Below, one piece after another: positions 29,456 through 37,470 of a stretch of DNA of 37,798 nucleotides; within the stretch, counting starts at the first letter, position 1; every line of letters begins with the position of its first letter. Under the pieces are notes generated by a model, which had not been told where the DNA came from, did not search any database, and saw only the letters and a list, made by a program, of their open reading frames with translations. The translations under genes were made by a program, and so were the position numbers. Origin of the DNA: an uncultured Prevotella sp. (GTDB lineage: Bacteria > Bacteroidota > Bacteroidia > Bacteroidales > Bacteroidaceae); assembly GCA_900551055.1 (NCBI GenBank), contig URUK01000024.1, positions 1 through 37,798 of the forward strand, read 5' to 3'.

Positions 29456-30409
29456 ATGGCAACATTAGAGAACAACAAGCACAACGAAACGGCTCACGAG
29501 CACAAGCATGAGCACGATTTCCCGAAGATGAGCAAGTATGAAGAGGCGCTCAGCAAGTATCAGACCGACCTTGACGACAACGCAGTGCGCGATGCCGTAA
29601 AGAAGCTGATAGCCGAGAAAGTGCACGAGAACGACACGCCGGAGGTAAAGAAGTTCCTCTTCGGCAGCATCGAACTGACATCGCTCAAGACGACCGACAG
29701 CGACGAGTCGATACTCGCCTTCACCGAAAGGGTGAACCAGTTTGACGCCACCTACCCCGACCTGCCCCACGTGGCGACCATCTGCGTGTACCCGTGTTTC
29801 GCGCGGACGGTGGCCGAGTCGTTGGAGATTGACGGCGTTGAAATAGCCTGCGTGTCGGGCAGTTTCCCCTCGTCGCAGGCTCTGATAGAAGTAAAGGTGG
29901 CCGAGACGGCGCTCGCAGTTAAGGACGGCGCTACGGAGATAGACATCGTGATGCCCGTGGGCAAGTTCCTGAGCGGCGACTACGAGGGCGTGTGCGACGA
30001 CATTTCGGAGCTGAAACAGGCGTGCGGCGACGCTCCGATGAAGGTAATCCTTGAGACGGGATGCCTCAAGACGGCCTCGAACATCAAGAAGGCGTCAATC
30101 CTTGCGATGTACGCCGGAGCCGACTACATCAAGACATCCACCGGCAAACTGGAGCCTGCCGCGACGCCCGAGGCGGCCTACGTGATGTGCCAGGCCATCA
30201 AGGAATACTATGACGAGACGGGCATTCAGATTGGTTTTAAGCCTGCTGGAGGGCTTAACTCGGTGACGGACGCACTTATCTACTACACCATAGTAAAAGA
30301 GGTTCTGGGCGAAAAATGGCTCACAAACAAGTGGCTGCGCCTCGGCACCAGCCGGTTGGCCAACATGCTGCTGAGCGAAATCCTCGGTGAAGAGACGAAG
30401 TTCTTTTAA
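29456..30409 (+). CDS. deoC: Deoxyribose-phosphate aldolase, with His-rich N-terminal extension
   Basis: This 317-residue class I aldolase splits 2-deoxyribose-5-phosphate into glyceraldehyde-3-phosphate and acetaldehyde in deoxynucleoside catabolism. Active-site blocks are EIDIVMPVGKFLSG, KVILETGCL and the Schiff-base lysine in ADYIKTSTGK, followed by GFKPAGGLNSV. The first 24 residues before MSKYEEALSKYQT are His/Glu-rich (HNETAHEHKHEHD) and are not part of the usual family start. I keep the ATG at 29456 because an AT-rich stretch precedes it; an internal ATG at 29528 would give a 293-residue protein. The stop codon abuts a G4-REP. Confidence 0.95.
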   Translation: MATLENNKHNETAHEHKHEHDFPKMSKYEEALSKYQTDLDDNAVRDAVKKLIAEKVHENDTPEVKKFLFGSIELTSLKTTDSDESILAFTERVNQFDATYPDLPHVATICVYPCFARTVAESLEIDGVEIACVSGSFPSSQALIEVKVAETALAVKDGATEIDIVMPVGKFLSGDYEGVCDDISELKQACGDAPMKVILETGCLKTASNIKKASILAMYAGADYIKTSTGKLEPAATPEAAYVMCQAIKEYYDETGIQIGFKPAGGLNSVTDALIYYTIVKEVLGEKWLTNKWLRLGTSRLANMLLSEILGEETKFF

Positions 30410-30445
30410 CACCCACCCCAACCCTCCCGAAGGGAGGGAGCTTGA
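30409..30445 (-). repeat. G4-REP copy abutting the deoC stop codon
   Basis: ACACCCACCCCAACCCTCCC, GAAGGGAGGGAGCTTGA is a consensus copy that shares its first base with the TAA stop of deoC. The G-rich strand is minus, the template strand of deoC. The following 160 bp (30446-30605) shows no feature I can name. Confidence 0.88.
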
Positions 30446-30649
30446 CATGCCTAAACCAAAAGCCATAGCCGAGTAATAAAGGTTTATACGGCATTACCTT
30501 ACTTGCGGCTTTCAGTTCTGCGCGACGGCTTTATAAAACAGACTGTCTCCGAAGATGGCAATAATTACAAAATACTTGCTATCACGCAAAATGGCTGACG
30601 AACTCTAATATATGCCAAAATGCAGGCTGACAAGCCATCTTTTACAATG

Positions 30650-30688
30650 CGAAAGGCGGCAAACCGCAATGCGGTTTGCCGCCTTTCG
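30650..30688. repeat. Perfect 18 bp hairpin (AAAGGCGGCAAACCGC)
   Basis: Arms 30650-30667 (CGAAAGGCGGCAAACCGC) and 30671-30688 are perfectly complementary with loop AAT. It belongs to the GGCC/TTTTGC hairpin family although half of the arm sequence differs from 16901-16918. Confidence 0.88.
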
Positions 30689-30746
30689 TAATCTGTTGGC
30701 TGTCAAGCCATTAAGCCGCTGCCGCCCTACTCAACCCTGCAATGCA

Positions 30747-30785
30747 TGTCAAGCTCCCTCCCTTCGGGAGGGCTGGGGTGGGTGT
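30747..30785 (+). repeat. G4-REP copy downstream of the polyprenyl synthetase gene
   Basis: Consensus copy with G-runs 30766-30768, 30770-30772, 30775-30778 and 30780-30782. It lies 46 bp from the stop of the minus-strand gene and is in inverted orientation to the copy at 30409-30445. Confidence 0.88.
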
Positions 30786-30830
30786 CAAGTGCAGTTGGGG
30801 TAGGTTTTAGGCTGGTTTTGTGGTGCGCCT

Positions 30831-31811
30831 TTACTTATTCCTTTTTATCACAAAGTCAAGATATGCGCGCAGGCTTTCGCGCAGCGTGGGGTCGTTTACC
30901 TCCTTGCGGATGAAGTCTGACGCCTCGGCGTGCAGCTCTTCCATGCGCCGCTCGGCGTATTCTATGCCGCCGTGCGCTTTGGTGAAGTCAACGAGGCAGG
31001 CTATCTCGTCACGGTTCACCGTGCCGTCCTTCACCTTCCGCGCCAGCTTGAACATGCTGTCATAGCCCGCCGAGTTGAGTGCGTGTATTACGGGCAGTGT
31101 GAGCTTGCCTTCGGCCATGTCGTTGCCGGTGGGCTTGCCGATGTCGGCGGAGTCGTAATAGTCGAAGATGTCGTCCCTGATTTGGAAGATGATGCCCATC
31201 GTCTGTCCGAACTTCTTGGCCTCCCCCACCCTGTCTTCGGGCATTCCGGCCGATATTGCGCCGATGGCGCAGCACGCTTCGAATAGGGCCGCGGTCTTGC
31301 GGCTGATGATTTTATAATACGTTTCCTCCGATATTTCGCTGTCGCCGATGCTGGTAAGTTGCAGTATCTCGCCGTCTGACAGCGTGCGTCCAAGCTCGGC
31401 CAGATACCTTACTATGACCTCGTTGTGCGTCACCGAGACGTGCAGCAGCGCGGTGGAGAGGATGTAGTCGCCCACGAGCACAGCCACCTTGTTGTCGTAC
31501 ACGGCGTTGACCGAAGCCTGCCCCCGGCGCTCGCGGCTCTCGTCCACCACGTCGTCGTGTACGAGCGACGCCGTGTGGAGCAGCTCCAGCCCCACCGCTG
31601 CGTGCAGGGTTGCATCGGTGATGCGTCCGTAGTTCTTCGCCATGAGCATGATGAGCATGGGGCGCATGCGCTTTCCGGCGCGGTTGCGGATGCGTGAAAA
31701 AATCTCCTCCTGCAACATTCCTTCATGCGTAAGCGATGAGTTGAAAAGGTTGACGAACTGCCCAAGCTCCCTCTCGATAGGCTGCTTGATGATGGATAGA
31801 TAGTCGGTCAT
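30831..31811 (-). CDS. Trans-polyprenyl diphosphate synthase
   Basis: This 326-residue prenyltransferase condenses isopentenyl diphosphate units into a polyprenyl diphosphate, probably the menaquinone side chain. The first aspartate-rich motif is LVHDDVVDESRERRG (DDxxD) and the second QIRDDIFDYY (DDxxD). GKRMRPMLIML near residue 55 is the substrate-binding Gly-Lys-Arg region. The start is the ATG at 31811 (MTDYLSIIKQPIEREL), just downstream of a TACTTTTG promoter; the upstream open frame extends through the promoter. It is divergent from polA. Chain length cannot be read safely; an octaprenyl or longer product is typical of this subfamily. Confidence 0.93.
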   Translation of the reverse strand: MTDYLSIIKQPIERELGQFVNLFNSSLTHEGMLQEEIFSRIRNRAGKRMRPMLIMLMAKNYGRITDATLHAAVGLELLHTASLVHDDVVDESRERRGQASVNAVYDNKVAVLVGDYILSTALLHVSVTHNEVIVRYLAELGRTLSDGEILQLTSIGDSEISEETYYKIISRKTAALFEACCAIGAISAGMPEDRVGEAKKFGQTMGIIFQIRDDIFDYYDSADIGKPTGNDMAEGKLTLPVIHALNSAGYDSMFKLARKVKDGTVNRDEIACLVDFTKAHGGIEYAERRMEELHAEASDFIRKEVNDPTLRESLRAYLDFVIKRNK

Positions 31812-31827
31812 GCTACAAAATTTGTTA

Positions 31828-31860
31828 CAAAAGTAGTTATTTTCTCTGATTAATACCAAA
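31828..31860 (-). promoter_or_regulatory. Promoter TTTG-N21-TACTTTTG of the prenyl synthase gene
   Basis: On the minus strand TTTG (31860-31857) and TACTTTTG (31835-31828) are 21 bp apart. The leader is under 20 nt. It overlaps the region used by the divergent polA promoter. Confidence 0.75.
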
Positions 31861-31867
31861 AAATAAG

Positions 31868-31875
31868 TAACTTTA
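31868..31875 (+). promoter_or_regulatory. Probable -7 box TAACTTTA of polA
   Basis: TAACTTTA matches TAnnTTTG except for the last base and lies 21 nt before the polA ATG. Confidence 0.45.
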
Positions 31876-31896
31876 CACGTAAAAACCGACAAAAAG

Positions 31897-34662
31897 ATGG
31901 ACAAGCTTTTCCTTTTCGACGCTTACGCCCTGATATACAGGGCATATTATGCGTTCATAAAGAACCCCCGGATTAACTCCAAGGGCATGAACACATCGGC
32001 CGTACTGGGCTTCTGCAACACGCTGCACGAGGTGCTGGCGAAGGAGAAGCCCGAGTACCTGGGCGTGGCCTTCGACCCCCACGGGCCCACCTTCCGCAGC
32101 GAGGCTTACGCCCAATACAAGGCGCAGCGCGAGGAAACGCCCGAGGACATACGCCGCTCCGTGCCCGTAATCAAGGACATACTGAAGGCCATGCGCATAC
32201 CCGTGCTTGAAGCCGAGGGCTTCGAGGCCGACGACGTGATAGGCACCCTTGCCAGGAAAGCCGGCAGCGAGGGCATCAGGACGTACATGCTAACGCCCGA
32301 CAAGGACTACGGCCAGCTGGTGGGCGGCAACGTCGTGATGTATCGTCCGCGCCACGGCGGAGGCTACGAGACGCTCGACGAGGCCGGCGTCTGCCAGAAG
32401 TACGGCATCACGGGCACGGCCCAGGTAATCGACCTGCTCGGCCTCATGGGCGACGCGGCGGACAACATACCGGGCTGTCCGGGCGTGGGCGAGAAGACCG
32501 CCGTCAAGCTGTTGCAGCAGTTCGGGTCGGTTGACGCCCTGCTGGAGCGCACCGGCGAACTGAAGGGCGCGCTGAAGAAGAAGGTCGAGGAGAACGCGGA
32601 GCAAATAAGGTTCTCAAAGTTCCTCGCCACCATCCGCACCGACGTGCCCGTTGAACTCGACCTGGAGAAACTGCGAGTGACCGAACCCGACACCGCCGAA
32701 CTGCGCCGGCTGTTCACCGAACTGGAGTTCAAGACGCTCTTGGACAAGTTTCTTAACAACCGTGAAAACATTAAAAACAATGCTAACGGACAGCTCGATT
32801 TATTTTCAGAAATCCCGGCCGACGGGCAGGTTGGCGAAGAAAAATCCGCTCTCAAGACGTTAACTGACACACCGCATACGTACAAACTCGTTGACACAGA
32901 GGAAGATATGCTCAAACTCCGTGACTTTTTCATGACAAAAAGTTTTTTAAGTTTAGACACGGAGACGACTTCCACCAACACAATCGACGCCGAACTGGTG
33001 GGTTTGAGCTTCTCGGTCAGCGAAAACGAGGCGTTCTACGTACCCGTTCCGGCCGACCGTCAACAAGCGCAAAACATTGTTAATATTTTCAAACCGGTCT
33101 ACGAACAGCCCTCAATCCTAAAAATAGGACAGAACATAAAGTATGACATGGAGGTGCTGGCGAACTACGGCGTGGAACTCGCCGGCGAGATGTTCGACAC
33201 GATGTTGGCGCATTACCTGCTCCAACCCGAGCAGCGCCACAACATGGACGACATGGCCGAGACGTATCTCGGCTACCGAACCATCCACATCGACGAGCTT
33301 ATCGGGCCGAAGGGCAAGGGGCAGAAGTCGATGCGCGACCTGCCGCCGGAGGAGGTGTACGAGTATGCCGCCGAGGACGCCGACGTCACCCTGAAGCTCA
33401 AGAACCTGCTTGAGCCGAAGCTGAAGGAGGCCGGCGTGTGGCAGCTCTTCAGCGAAGTGGAGATGCCCTTGGTGCGCGTGCTGGCCTCAATGGAGAGGAA
33501 CGGCGTGAGGCTTGACACCGACTCGCTCAAGGAAACGTCGCAAATACTCACCGCAAGGATAAACGACATCGAGCAGGAAATATACCGCCTGGCCGGCGAG
33601 GAGTTCAACATTGCGTCGCCGCGGCAGGTGGGCGAGATACTGTTCGGCAAGATGAAAATCGTCGAGAAGCCGAAGAAGACCAAGACGGGGCAGTATGTCA
33701 CGTCCGAGGAAGTGCTCCAGCAGCTGCGCGGAAAGAGCGAGATAGTGGGCAAGATACTGGAACACAGGGGGTTGAAGAAGCTCCTCGGCACATACGTAGA
33801 CGCCCTGCCGAAGCTCGTCAACCCACGGACGGGGCACATACACACGTCGTTCAACCAGACGGTTACGGCCACCGGGCGGCTCTCGTCCAGCGACCCCAAC
33901 CTGCAGAACATACCCGTGCGCGGCGAAGACGGCAAGGAGATACGCAAGGCGTTCGTGCCCGAGGAGGGCTGCCTGTTCTTTTCAGCCGACTACTCTCAAA
34001 TAGAACTGCGCGTGATGGCGCACCTCAGCGGCGACGAAAACATGCAGGAAGCCTTCCGCGAAGGCTACGACATCCACGCCGCAACGGCAGCGAAAATCTA
34101 CCACGAGACGATGGACAGCGTGACGCGCGACCAGCGCACACGGGCCAAGCGCGCCAACTTCGGCATAATATACGGCATCACCGTGTTCGGACTGGCCGAG
34201 CGGCTTGACATCAGCCGCAAGGAAGCCGCCGAGCTGATTGATGGCTACTTCGCCACATTCCCACGTGTGGCGGAATACATGGAGAAGGCAAAGGCCGAGG
34301 CGAGGGAGAAGGGCTACGCCGAGACACTGATGCACCGCCGTCGCTACCTGCCCGACATCACGTCGCACAACGCCACCGTGCGCGGCTTCGCAGAGCGCAA
34401 CGCCATCAACGCACCCATACAAGGCACAGCCGCCGACATAATAAAAATAGCCATGGTGCGCATCTACGACCGCTTCAAGCGCGAGAACATCCGTTCGAAA
34501 ATGCTGCTCCAGGTACACGACGAACTCAACTTCAGCGTCTACCCCGACGAAAAGGAGCGCGTGGAACACATCGTACTCGAGGAAATGCAGAACGCATATC
34601 CCCTTGACGTACCCCTCGTGGCCGACTGCGGATGGGGCGCAAACTGGCTGGAGGCACACTGA
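31897..34662 (+). CDS. polA: DNA polymerase I
   Basis: This 921-residue polymerase fills repair gaps and removes RNA primers. Residues 1-~290 form the 5'-3' exonuclease/flap domain (LFLFDAYALIYRAYYAF, EADDVIGTLAR, GLMGDAADNIPGCPGVGEKT). Residues ~330-510 are a 3'-5' proofreading domain with intact motifs: SLDTETT (ExoI), GQNIKYDMEVL (ExoII) and EYAAEDADVTLK (ExoIII). Residues ~540-921 are the polymerase with motif A DYSQIELRVMAHL, motif B RAKRANFGIIYG and motif C QVHDELNF. All catalytic residues are present. The start is the ATG at 31897. It is divergent from the prenyl synthase. Confidence 0.98.
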   Translation: MDKLFLFDAYALIYRAYYAFIKNPRINSKGMNTSAVLGFCNTLHEVLAKEKPEYLGVAFDPHGPTFRSEAYAQYKAQREETPEDIRRSVPVIKDILKAMRIPVLEAEGFEADDVIGTLARKAGSEGIRTYMLTPDKDYGQLVGGNVVMYRPRHGGGYETLDEAGVCQKYGITGTAQVIDLLGLMGDAADNIPGCPGVGEKTAVKLLQQFGSVDALLERTGELKGALKKKVEENAEQIRFSKFLATIRTDVPVELDLEKLRVTEPDTAELRRLFTELEFKTLLDKFLNNRENIKNNANGQLDLFSEIPADGQVGEEKSALKTLTDTPHTYKLVDTEEDMLKLRDFFMTKSFLSLDTETTSTNTIDAELVGLSFSVSENEAFYVPVPADRQQAQNIVNIFKPVYEQPSILKIGQNIKYDMEVLANYGVELAGEMFDTMLAHYLLQPEQRHNMDDMAETYLGYRTIHIDELIGPKGKGQKSMRDLPPEEVYEYAAEDADVTLKLKNLLEPKLKEAGVWQLFSEVEMPLVRVLASMERNGVRLDTDSLKETSQILTARINDIEQEIYRLAGEEFNIASPRQVGEILFGKMKIVEKPKKTKTGQYVTSEEVLQQLRGKSEIVGKILEHRGLKKLLGTYVDALPKLVNPRTGHIHTSFNQTVTATGRLSSSDPNLQNIPVRGEDGKEIRKAFVPEEGCLFFSADYSQIELRVMAHLSGDENMQEAFREGYDIHAATAAKIYHETMDSVTRDQRTRAKRANFGIIYGITVFGLAERLDISRKEAAELIDGYFATFPRVAEYMEKAKAEAREKGYAETLMHRRRYLPDITSHNATVRGFAERNAINAPIQGTAADIIKIAMVRIYDRFKRENIRSKMLLQVHDELNFSVYPDEKERVEHIVLEEMQNAYPLDVPLVADCGWGANWLEAH

Positions 34663-34749
34663 GGGTAAATGAAAAATTAAAAATGAATAATTAAAAATTC
34701 ATTGCCTTTCGGCAGCTGTCAGGCCATCTGCCCTATTGGCCTTATTTGT

Positions 34750-34845
34750 CCTATTCGGCAAACAAGGCCATCTGCCGCATCGGCCTTATCAGTCCTATTC
34801 GGCAAACAAGGCCATCTGCCGCATCAGCCTTATCAGTCCTATTCC
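34750..34845 (+). repeat. Tandem repeat, 44 bp unit, 2.2 copies
   Basis: CCTATTCGGCAAACAAGGCC and the following 24 bp (ending CCTTATCAGT) repeat at 34750-34793 and 34794-34837 with one base change (CATCGGCC versus CATCAGCC), followed by a partial third copy. Units contain the 10-mer family words. The near-identity suggests a recent duplication. Confidence 0.88.
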
Positions 34846-34892
34846 CCCTCACCCCTACCCTGCCGCCATGCAAAAGGCGGCAAACCGCCCAC

Positions 34893-34931
34893 CAAGATGC
34901 GGCCTTTCACGCCGTGAAAGGCCGCATCTTG
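34893..34931. repeat. Perfect 18 bp hairpin (CAAGATGCGGCCTTTCAC)
   Basis: Arms 34893-34910 and 34914-34931 are perfectly complementary with loop GCC. It is preceded by GCAAAAGGCGGCAAACCGCC, a half-hairpin of the same family. Confidence 0.88.
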
Positions 34932-35008
34932 CAACCCACTGAAAACCAAACACTTGCGCAGCCGTCAGATTTTTCACCATTCATCATTAATTTTTCATTC
35001 AAAATCAT

Positions 35009-35016
35009 TATCTTTG
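35009..35016 (+). promoter_or_regulatory. -7 box TATCTTTG of the AAA-ATPase gene
   Basis: A perfect TAnnTTTG match 21 nt before the ATG at 35038. The bases upstream belong to the AT-rich repeat arm. Confidence 0.7.
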
Positions 35017-35037
35017 CGCTAAGAAAACCACCGCGAA

Positions 35038-36588
35038 ATGAAACAGTACCCCATAGGAATACAGAGCTTCGAGAGCCTGATAAAGGACGGCTATTATTAC
35101 GTTGACAAGACCAAGCTTGTGTACCGGCTCGCCACAACGGGCAGGTATTACTTCCTGAGCCGCCCGCGGCGGTTCGGCAAGAGCCTGCTGCTCAGCACTC
35201 TGCACGCCTACTTCGAGGGCAAGAAGGAGCTGTTTGAGGGGCTGGAAATCGAGAAGTTGGAGACCGACTGGACGCCCCACCCCATACTGCACCTCGACCT
35301 CAACACGCAGAAATACGACAAGCCGGAAAGCCTTGAAAACATACTCGACGAACATCTGTCAGAATGGGAAAAGCTGTACGGCAGCAATCCGCTCGAACAA
35401 AGCCTTGCAAGGCGCTTCGACGGGGTAATCAAGCGCGCCCACGAGAAGACAGGGCAGCGCGCCGTGATACTCGTCGACGAGTACGACAAGCCCATGCTGC
35501 AGGCCATCGGAAACGACCAGCTGCAAAGCGCATACCGCGAGACGCTGAAGCCGTTTTACGGCGCGCTGAAAAGCCGCGACGCCGACATACGCTTCGCCTT
35601 CCTGACGGGCGTGACGAAGTTCGGCAAGGTGAGCGTGTTCAGCGACCTGAACAACCTCAACGACATTTCCATGTGGGACAAGTATTACGACATCTGCGGC
35701 ATAAGCGAGGCGGAGCTTGAGCGCGACTTCCGCGAGGACATCGAGGCTCTGGCCGATGCGCAGGGCATGACCTACGGCGACTGCATGGCGCGGCTGAAGC
35801 ACATGTATGACGGCTACCACTTCGATGCCGGCACGCCCGGAGTGTACAACCCCTTCAGCCTGCTAAACACGTTCGCCAAGCTGAAGTTCGGCTATTACTG
35901 GTTTGAGACGGGCACGCCGACCTACCTCGTGAAGCTGCTGCAGCTGCACAACTACGACCTTAACGAGATGGCAAACGAGCAGACGTCGGAAGACGTGCTC
36001 AACAGCATCGACGCCGCGTCGACAAACCCCATACCCGTAATCTACCAGAGCGGCTACCTTACGATAAAGGACTACGACCCGGAGTTCGAGCTTTACACGC
36101 TGGGCTTCCCCAACGAGGAGGTGGAAAAGGGCTTTGTTAGGTACCTGATGCCCTTCTACACCACGGTGAACCAGAGCAAGACGGCCTTCGAGATAAGCCG
36201 CTTCGTAAAGGACATAGAGCGTGGCGACTACGACAGTTTCCTCACCCGGCTGCGTTCCTTCTACGCCGACATTCCCTACGAGATGCAGCGCGACCTGGAG
36301 GTTCACTATCAGAACGTGCTCTTCATCGTCTTTCGACTCATGGGCTTCCACGTAGCCGTTGAATACCGCACAAGCAACGGTCGCGTTGACCTCGTGCTGA
36401 AGGCGCGCGAATACATATACGTCATGGAGTTCAAGTTCGACGGAACAGCCGAGGAAGCCATCCGCCAAATCAACGAAAAAGGCTATGCCGCGCCATTCAA
36501 GGCCGACGGCCGCCGCATCGTAAAGCTCGGAATAAACTTCAGCCGCGAGACAAAGACAATCGACAAGTGGATTGTAGAGGAGGAGTGA
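35038..36588 (+). CDS. AAA-ATPase-like protein with C-terminal PD-(D/E)XK nuclease domain
   Basis: This 516-residue protein belongs to a family expanded in gut Bacteroidetes whose role is unknown. The N-terminal ATPase-like domain opens PIGIQSFESLIKDGYYYVDKT and has a variant Walker A SRPRRFGKS (residues 41-49) lacking the first canonical Gly, and a Walker B RAVILVDEYDKPM (about 141-153). The C-terminal domain holds a PD-(D/E)XK-like site: NGRVDLVL with Asp451 and YVMEFKF with Glu464 and Lys466. It is a single gene with its own promoter. A defence or mobile-element role has been suspected for such proteins by others, but nothing here proves it. A short AT-rich gene follows. Confidence 0.9.
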   Translation: MKQYPIGIQSFESLIKDGYYYVDKTKLVYRLATTGRYYFLSRPRRFGKSLLLSTLHAYFEGKKELFEGLEIEKLETDWTPHPILHLDLNTQKYDKPESLENILDEHLSEWEKLYGSNPLEQSLARRFDGVIKRAHEKTGQRAVILVDEYDKPMLQAIGNDQLQSAYRETLKPFYGALKSRDADIRFAFLTGVTKFGKVSVFSDLNNLNDISMWDKYYDICGISEAELERDFREDIEALADAQGMTYGDCMARLKHMYDGYHFDAGTPGVYNPFSLLNTFAKLKFGYYWFETGTPTYLVKLLQLHNYDLNEMANEQTSEDVLNSIDAASTNPIPVIYQSGYLTIKDYDPEFELYTLGFPNEEVEKGFVRYLMPFYTTVNQSKTAFEISRFVKDIERGDYDSFLTRLRSFYADIPYEMQRDLEVHYQNVLFIVFRLMGFHVAVEYRTSNGRVDLVLKAREYIYVMEFKFDGTAEEAIRQINEKGYAAPFKADGRRIVKLGINFSRETKTIDKWIVEEE

Positions 36589-36642
36589 AACGGACAAATT
36601 TATCACTATCAAATATTATCTAACCAACAAAAACAAAGCATC

Positions 36643-37062
36643 ATGAAAAACATTGTAATAACACTGCTGATGACATTGATACCAATGCTCGCATCAGCCC
36701 AGGAATGGATAGAAATAGGAAAGTTAGAATCGCAGACATTATACGTATACGGAAACATACAAGACGAGTACGGCAACCATCTCGTATGGGAAAAAATAAC
36801 TTACGACACGCCCGAAGCACGAAAACAAGCAATGAACGAAAATGGTACAAAATATCATATCTTTGAAGACAGAATACTTTGGTGCTTCAATTCTGAATGG
36901 TCAAAAATATGTATGAAATCAGTCTCTTCATACAGCAAATCAGGAAAAGTGCTTTCATCATATACCGCCCCGTATGATGATTGGCAATACATCACTCCGG
37001 AAACGACGGGTGAACTCATACGTAATGCAGCAAAATACATATATGAGAACCCAATGCCGTAA
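36643..37062 (+). CDS. Small exported protein resembling surface-adhesin protein E; AT-rich
   Basis: This 139-residue protein has a signal peptide (MKNIVITLLMTLIPMLASA, then QEWIEI). The mature part has the pattern of the surface-adhesin E-like family: GNHLVWEKITYDTPEARKQ, a middle CFNSEWSKICMKSVSSYSKS with two Cys in similar positions, and a final YDDWQYITPETTGELIRNA. The family match is weak and made by eye. The gene is visibly AT-rich compared with its neighbours, with A-ending codons, which suggests recent acquisition. Start ATG at 36643, after an A-rich leader (AACAAAAACAAAGCATC). Confidence 0.75.
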   Translation: MKNIVITLLMTLIPMLASAQEWIEIGKLESQTLYVYGNIQDEYGNHLVWEKITYDTPEARKQAMNENGTKYHIFEDRILWCFNSEWSKICMKSVSSYSKSGKVLSSYTAPYDDWQYITPETTGELIRNAAKYIYENPMP

Positions 37063-37094
37063 ACAATAAACAAAACGTACACTGCAATGTGGAA

Positions 37095-37460
37095 ATGATA
37101 AGAAAAACAACAGTGGATATGGACAGAGATTTTGACTGGGCGGAAGGCATGGCGTGCGCCGTGACCGCCGCCGACAAGGACGGCGTGATACGCTACATGA
37201 ACCGTAGGGCGAGGGAGACGTACAGGAAGCACGGCGACCTCGTGGGCAAGAGCCTCTTCGACTGCCACGGCGAGCGCGCCGCAGGCATAATACGGCGGCT
37301 GCTGGCCGAGGGCGGCACCAACTCGTACACGATTGAGAAGGAGGGCGTGCGCAAGATGATTTACCAGACGGCCTGCACCGATGCCGACGGGCGCGTTGAT
37401 GGCATCGTCGAGGTGTCGATGGTGATACCCGACGAACTGCCGCACTATGTGAGGAGGTGA
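37095..37460 (+). CDS. Small single-domain PAS protein
   Basis: This 121-residue protein consists of little more than a PAS sensor domain: DFDWAEGMACAVTAADKDGV, IRYMNRRARETYRKHGDLVG, KSLFDCHGERAAGIIRRLLA, then beta strands ending GIVEVSMVIPDELPHYVRR. There is no kinase, HTH or other output domain, so any signalling must be through a partner. A heme or flavin cannot be assigned. The start could be ATG 37095 or GTG 37089; the first core Met (MDRDFDWAEG) is also possible. Composition is again GC-rich, unlike the preceding gene. Confidence 0.8.
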   Translation: MIRKTTVDMDRDFDWAEGMACAVTAADKDGVIRYMNRRARETYRKHGDLVGKSLFDCHGERAAGIIRRLLAEGGTNSYTIEKEGVRKMIYQTACTDADGRVDGIVEVSMVIPDELPHYVRR

Positions 37461-37470
37461 TTGATTCAGG

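Larger units (their letters stand above)
34674..35000. repeat. Repeat mosaic between polA and the AAA-ATPase gene
   Basis: An AT-rich array (34674-34698, AATTAAAAATG words) faces an inverted counterpart (34975-35000, CATTCATCATTAATTTTTC). Nested between them are a 44 bp tandem repeat and a GGCC-family hairpin. No coding potential was seen. Confidence 0.7.

Noticed and set aside
34750..34845. A short CRISPR-like array
   Set aside because: The 44 bp units are contiguous, with no unique spacers and only 2.2 copies.
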